Source of the DNA: Bin87 sp963692995
GTDB lineage: Bacteria > Chloroflexota > Dehalococcoidia > Lucifugimonadales > UBA3495
DNA length: 64,000 nt
Assembly (NCBI GenBank): GCA_963692995.1
Contig: OY843611.1
Span: forward strand, 248,001 to 312,000
Direction: 5' to 3'
The position numbers were made by a program, and so were the translations under genes. The notes beneath the pieces are model-generated. The model was not told the origin of the DNA and did no database searches. It saw nothing but the letters and a program-made list of their open reading frames with translations. Below, one piece after another: positions 58,593-64,000 of this stretch (position 1 is its first letter; each line of letters starts with the position of its first letter).

Positions 58593-59063
58593 ATGTTCAA
58601 TCCCATCGCGTTCCTGAAGCCCCGCACGGCCTATGCCCACTGCGACATTCCCTGCGGCATCTATGACCCAGTCGTCGCCAAGATGGCGGCCCAGACCGTG
58701 CAGAAGATGGTGCTGCGGATGCAGAACCTGGAGGCTCCCCAGCCCGGCGCTCCCGCCAGCGAGCGGCAGGCTTTCGCCAACACTTTCTCCCGCTACGTTA
58801 CGGTCAAGGAAGAGCACGCCGAGAAGTGCAAGGGCGAGTTGCGCATCCTGTGGGCCGACTACGCCTGGCCGAACACCGACGCTAACGAAATCGCCGCCAA
58901 GTTCAACGCCGCGCTCAAGCTGGCCGGCCAGTGCAAGCAGACCGTGAGCATGGACAACGCCGAGGCCCTGGTGGCGGCCTGCGACGACATCGCCGCCGCC
59001 TTCTGGTCCACCAAGAACGTAGAGTACAGCGACCCCAACGCCGCCGCGCGCTACGGGACGTAG
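58593..59063 (+). CDS. sodN: Nickel superoxide dismutase
   Basis: This 156-residue enzyme turns superoxide into hydrogen peroxide and oxygen with a nickel centre. A leader of 16 residues (MFNPIAFLKPRTAYA plus one) must be removed to expose the Ni-hook HCDIPCGIY: the new N-terminal His1, Cys2 and Cys6 bind Ni, and Tyr9 lies by the active site. The four-helix body follows (EEHAEKCKGELRILWADYAW). The leader-cleaving peptidase SodX is not next to it and must be elsewhere. A hairpin terminator follows the gene. Ni-SOD is common in marine bacteria with low iron use. Confidence 0.96.
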   Translation: MFNPIAFLKPRTAYAHCDIPCGIYDPVVAKMAAQTVQKMVLRMQNLEAPQPGAPASERQAFANTFSRYVTVKEEHAEKCKGELRILWADYAWPNTDANEIAAKFNAALKLAGQCKQTVSMDNAEALVAACDDIAAAFWSTKNVEYSDPNAAARYGT

Positions 59064-59087
59064 CCATAATACAGCCATACAATGGGC

Positions 59088-59109
59088 AGGGGCGAATGAT
59101 TATTCGCCC

Positions 59110-59119
<10 letters not shown>
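59088..59119. terminator. Intrinsic terminator between sodN and recQ
   Basis: AGGGGCGAAT (59088-59097) and ATTCGCCCCT (59102-59111) form a perfect 10-bp stem with a 4-nt loop, followed by TTTTT at 59115-59119. It works rightward for sodN; its right arm overlaps the recQ stop codon (59110-59112). Confidence 0.8.
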
Positions 59120-61503
<2,384 letters not shown>

Positions 61504-61568
61504 TGGTCGAGGGCGCAGGCAGCCACCAGGGTTGCCCCGATGGGCGAAGCTGACGCTGCCGCTGAGGA

Positions 61569-62855
61569 CTACTCCAGCGCGGCCAGCGCGTCGCCCACCG
61601 CAATGATGGTGCGGTCAATATCGGCGTCGGTGTGGGCAATGGATACGAAACCCGCCTCGAACTGGGACGGCGCGATGTACACGCCCCGATCCAGCAGCGC
61701 GTGCATATATCGCCCGTAGGCCGCCGTGTCCGATTGTTCTGCCTGGGCCAGGGCCGACACTGGGCCGGCGTTGAAGAAGCCGGTGAACATGGACGCCACC
61801 CGGTTGACGGTGGACGGGACTTCGGCCCTGGCGAAGGCCGCGGCGACGCCGTCGTTGAGCCGCGTCGCGGTCGCCTCCAGCTGCTCGTACACGCCGGTAC
61901 GCTGTAGTTCAGACAAGGTGGCCACGCCGGCCGCCACCGCCAGCGGGTTGCCGGAGAGCGTGCCGGCCTGGTACATGGGGCCGAGGGGAGCCACCTGCTG
62001 CATTACGTCGCGCCGCCCGCCGTAGGCGCCCACCGGCAACCCTCCGCCGATGATCTTGCCCATGGTGGTAATGTCCGGCGTGATGCCGAACAGCGTCTGC
62101 GCGCCACCGTAGGCCACGCGAAAGCCGGTGATGACCTCGTCGAATATCAGCAGCGCGTCATGGGCTTCCGTTATGTCGCGCAGGAACTGGAGAAATCCGT
62201 CGGACGGAGGGACGACGCCCATGTTGCCGGCCACCGGCTCGACGATGATGGCGGCGATGTCTGCGGGCCAGGCGTCGAACAAGCTTTCGACGGAGGTTAG
62301 ATCATTGTAGGTGGCGATCAGGGTCTCGGCGGCGTAGGACGCGGGGACGCCGGCGCTGGTGGGCACGCCATGGGTCAGCGCGCCGGAGCCGGCGGCGACC
62401 AGCAGTCCGTCGGCGTGGCCGTGGTAGTTGCCGGCGAACTTGATGATCTTGGAGCGGCCGGTGTAGGCCCGGGCCAGCCGCAGGGCGGTCATGCAGGCTT
62501 CCGTCCCTGAGTTGACCAGTCGCACCAGCTCCACCGACGGCAGGGCGGCGCAGATCAGCTCCGCCAGCCGCACCTCCTGCTCCACCGGCGCGCCGAAGGA
62601 GGTGCCGTCCGCCGCTGCCCGCTGTACCGCCTCTACCACGGCGGGATGGGCATGGCCCAACGCCAGCGGCCCCCACGAGCCGAGGTAGTCGATGTACTCG
62701 TTGCCGTCCACGTCCCACACCCGCGCGCCCTGTCCGCGGGCGATGAACGGGGGTGTACCCGCTACGGCGCGAAAGGAGCGAACCGGGCTGTTGACGCCGC
62801 CGGGAATGACCCGCTGGGCCTGGTCAAAAAGCTGCTGGGATTTGGCTTGCTGCAT
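61569..62855 (-). CDS. hemL: Glutamate-1-semialdehyde 2,1-aminomutase
   Basis: This 428-residue PLP enzyme makes 5-aminolevulinate from glutamate-1-semialdehyde in the C5 haem pathway. Marks are VIPGGVNSPVRSFRAVAGTP, YIDYLGSWGPLALGHAHPAV, LVNSGTEACMTALRLARAYT, KFAGNYHGHADGLLVAAGSG, LLIFDEVITGFRVAYGGAQT, and the PLP lysine in TTMGKIIGGGLPVGAYGG. Length is normal. It starts 5 bp after the hemB stop, so the two are in one operon with hemD upstream. Confidence 0.97.
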   Translation of the reverse strand: MQQAKSQQLFDQAQRVIPGGVNSPVRSFRAVAGTPPFIARGQGARVWDVDGNEYIDYLGSWGPLALGHAHPAVVEAVQRAAADGTSFGAPVEQEVRLAELICAALPSVELVRLVNSGTEACMTALRLARAYTGRSKIIKFAGNYHGHADGLLVAAGSGALTHGVPTSAGVPASYAAETLIATYNDLTSVESLFDAWPADIAAIIVEPVAGNMGVVPPSDGFLQFLRDITEAHDALLIFDEVITGFRVAYGGAQTLFGITPDITTMGKIIGGGLPVGAYGGRRDVMQQVAPLGPMYQAGTLSGNPLAVAAGVATLSELQRTGVYEQLEATATRLNDGVAAAFARAEVPSTVNRVASMFTGFFNAGPVSALAQAEQSDTAAYGRYMHALLDRGVYIAPSQFEAGFVSIAHTDADIDRTIIAVGDALAALE

Positions 62856-62859
62856 TGTT

Positions 62860-63843
62860 TTATTCTCCTCCCTTTAGCCAGCGCGCCACTTCCTTGGCGT
62901 GGTAGGAGATGACGATGTCCGCGCCGGCGCGCCGGATGGCCGTCAACAACTCCAGCGTGACGGGCTTTTCATCAATCCAGCCGGCCCGGGACGCCGCTTT
63001 TACCATGGAGTACTCGCCGCTGACGTTGTAGGCGGCCAGCGGGTAGTCGTAGCGTTCCCGGGCCTCTTTGATGACGTCCAGGTAGGCCATGGCCGGTTTG
63101 ACCATTACGATGTCCGCGCCCTCGGCGATGTCCGATTCAATCTCCCGCATCGCCATGCGGCGGTTGGCCGGGTCCATCTGGTAGCTGCGCCGGTCGCCGA
63201 ACTGGGGCGTGGAGTCGGCGGCGACGCGGAAGGGCCCATAGAAGGACGACGCGTACTTGGCAGCGTAGCCCATGATGGGCGTGTCCTCGTAGCCGTGAGC
63301 GTCCAGCGTACCCCGTATGGCCCGCACCTGCCCGTCCATCATGGAGGATGGGGCGACCATGTCAGCGCCGGCCTGAACCTGGGTCAGAGCCGAGCGGGCC
63401 AGCAGTTCCAGGGTGGCGTCGTTGTCAATTCGCTCGCCCGAAATCACGCCGCAATGGCCGTGGTCGGTGTACTCGCACAGGCACACGTCGCCGATGACCA
63501 TGAGGCCGGGCGCGCGTTCTTTGATGGCGCGGGTGGCTTCCTGAATGATCCCCTCGGGGTCGTAGGCTCCGCTGCCCACTGCGTCCTTTTCCGGCGGCAG
63601 ACCGAACAGCAGCACCGAAGGAATGCCCAGCTCAACCACCTCGTCGATTTCTTCGTTGAGGCGGTCGATGGACGTGTGATAGCAGCCCGGCATCGGCTCG
63701 ATTTCCTCGCGGCGGTTCTCGCCGTGGGTGACGAACATGGGGTAGATGAAGTTGGCGGCGCCGATACGGGTCTCGCGCACCATTTCACGCACCGGGGCTT
63801 TTTCCCGCAGCCGGCGCATTCGCAAATCGGGATGCTTCAGCAT
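62860..63843 (-). CDS. hemB: Porphobilinogen synthase (5-aminolevulinate dehydratase)
   Basis: This 327-residue enzyme joins two 5-aminolevulinates to porphobilinogen. It has the cysteine-rich zinc motif DVCLCEYTDHGHCG near residue 120, the two active-site lysines in GYAAKYASSFYGPFR and DIVMVKPAMAYLD, and SGEYSMVKAASRAGW. With three Cys in the metal site it is the zinc-type enzyme. ATG 63843 (MLKHPDLR) has GGGAGGAGGG upstream; a start 13 codons earlier lies in the hemD gene end and has no good site. hemL follows at 5 bp. Confidence 0.97.
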   Translation of the reverse strand: MLKHPDLRMRRLREKAPVREMVRETRIGAANFIYPMFVTHGENRREEIEPMPGCYHTSIDRLNEEIDEVVELGIPSVLLFGLPPEKDAVGSGAYDPEGIIQEATRAIKERAPGLMVIGDVCLCEYTDHGHCGVISGERIDNDATLELLARSALTQVQAGADMVAPSSMMDGQVRAIRGTLDAHGYEDTPIMGYAAKYASSFYGPFRVAADSTPQFGDRRSYQMDPANRRMAMREIESDIAEGADIVMVKPAMAYLDVIKEARERYDYPLAAYNVSGEYSMVKAASRAGWIDEKPVTLELLTAIRRAGADIVISYHAKEVARWLKGGE

Positions 63844-63878
63844 GATGTCCCTCCTCCCTAGTGGTTGGCCCGGATTGT

Positions 63879-64000
63879 TCACCGAGCCGGGCCGGCGAAG
63901 TAATTTGCCAGCGCGTCCGCCAGTCCTTCAACGTTGTGTTCAGCGGCAATGATGTCAACGGACCGGCCCAATTCCGCAGCCGTGGCGGCAGTGATCGGCC
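63879..64000 (-). CDS. hemD: Uroporphyrinogen-III synthase, C-terminal fragment (cut by window edge)
   Basis: The last 39 codons of a minus-strand gene end with TGA at 63879-63881. They read PITAATAAELGRSVDIIAAE then HNVEGLADALANYFAGPAR, the typical C-terminal strand and helix of HemD (I-G-P-x-T-A, then A-E-x-x-x-x-G-L). It lies 35 bp upstream of hemB, so the operon order is hemD-hemB-hemL. The frame is open to the window edge. Confidence 0.8.
   Translation of the reverse strand, partial: PITAATAAELGRSVDIIAAEHNVEGLADALANYFAGPAR

Overview
The window is GC-rich bacterial DNA with short intergenic gaps, probably from an uncultivated member of the Chloroflexota (SAR202/Dehalococcoidia-like) or a similar marine or sponge-associated lineage. 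This placement is inferred from the gene mix: GMC oxidoreductase, three CaiB/BaiF CoA-transferases, two luciferase-like F420/FMN oxidoreductases, Ni-superoxide dismutase, Uma2 and DUF4058 proteins. No rRNA, tRNA or CRISPR array was recognised. No taxonomic marker in the window was compared with a database.

Layout. 1-19 kb: catabolic and housekeeping genes (Uma2 protein, GMC oxidoreductase, maleylpyruvate isomerase-like protein, TypA/BipA, aminotransferase, VOC protein, tandem PaREP1-like genes, Gfo/Idh/MocA dehydrogenase, lactonase, MFS exporter, CoA-transferase, an orphan DNA methyltransferase, PlsY, a TPR protein, a CMD-family protein). 19-28 kb: a DUF58/DUF4129 pair, two LLM oxidoreductases, AIM24 protein, lumazine synthase, APH-like kinase, DUF4058 protein and an SDR. 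28-31 kb: a minus-strand operon in which a MntA/HepT-type nucleotidyltransferase/HEPN pair sits between a GatC-like gene and a GatA-like amidase, preceded by a third PaREP1-like gene. 31-44 kb: S9 peptidase, TPR protein, SagB-type oxidoreductase, FolB, a CitE-like lyase, DNA polymerase I, and an fmdB-fmdB-thiE-translin-DUF2071 run. 44-52 kb: a two-gene unit ending in a UGSC-type selenoprotein whose UGA is in frame, a PQQ-propeller protein, an enoyl-CoA hydratase, a hendecad-repeat coiled-coil protein, a CoA-transferase and an SDR lacking its catalytic Tyr/Lys. 52-57 kb: a small defence-type island. 57-64 kb: CoA-transferase, Ni-SOD, a RecQ helicase with a sigma-70 region 4 insert, and hemL-hemB-hemD.

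Most striking: (1) an intact 2,783-bp IS1595-like transposon at 52928-55710 carries a DNA methyltransferase-HNH nuclease fusion. It has perfect 24-bp inverted ends and an 8-bp target duplication, and it splits a DUF262 gene that is restored in frame when the element is removed. A HEPN-like partner follows that gene. (2) A UGSC selenoprotein at 45502-46065 has a SECIS-like hairpin just after its UGA. (3) The RecQ protein combines a helicase with a primary-sigma-like region 4. (4) A dispersed 27-bp palindrome occurs in at least nine intergenic places, and at most of them short tandem repeats have grown from the same one of its two ends.
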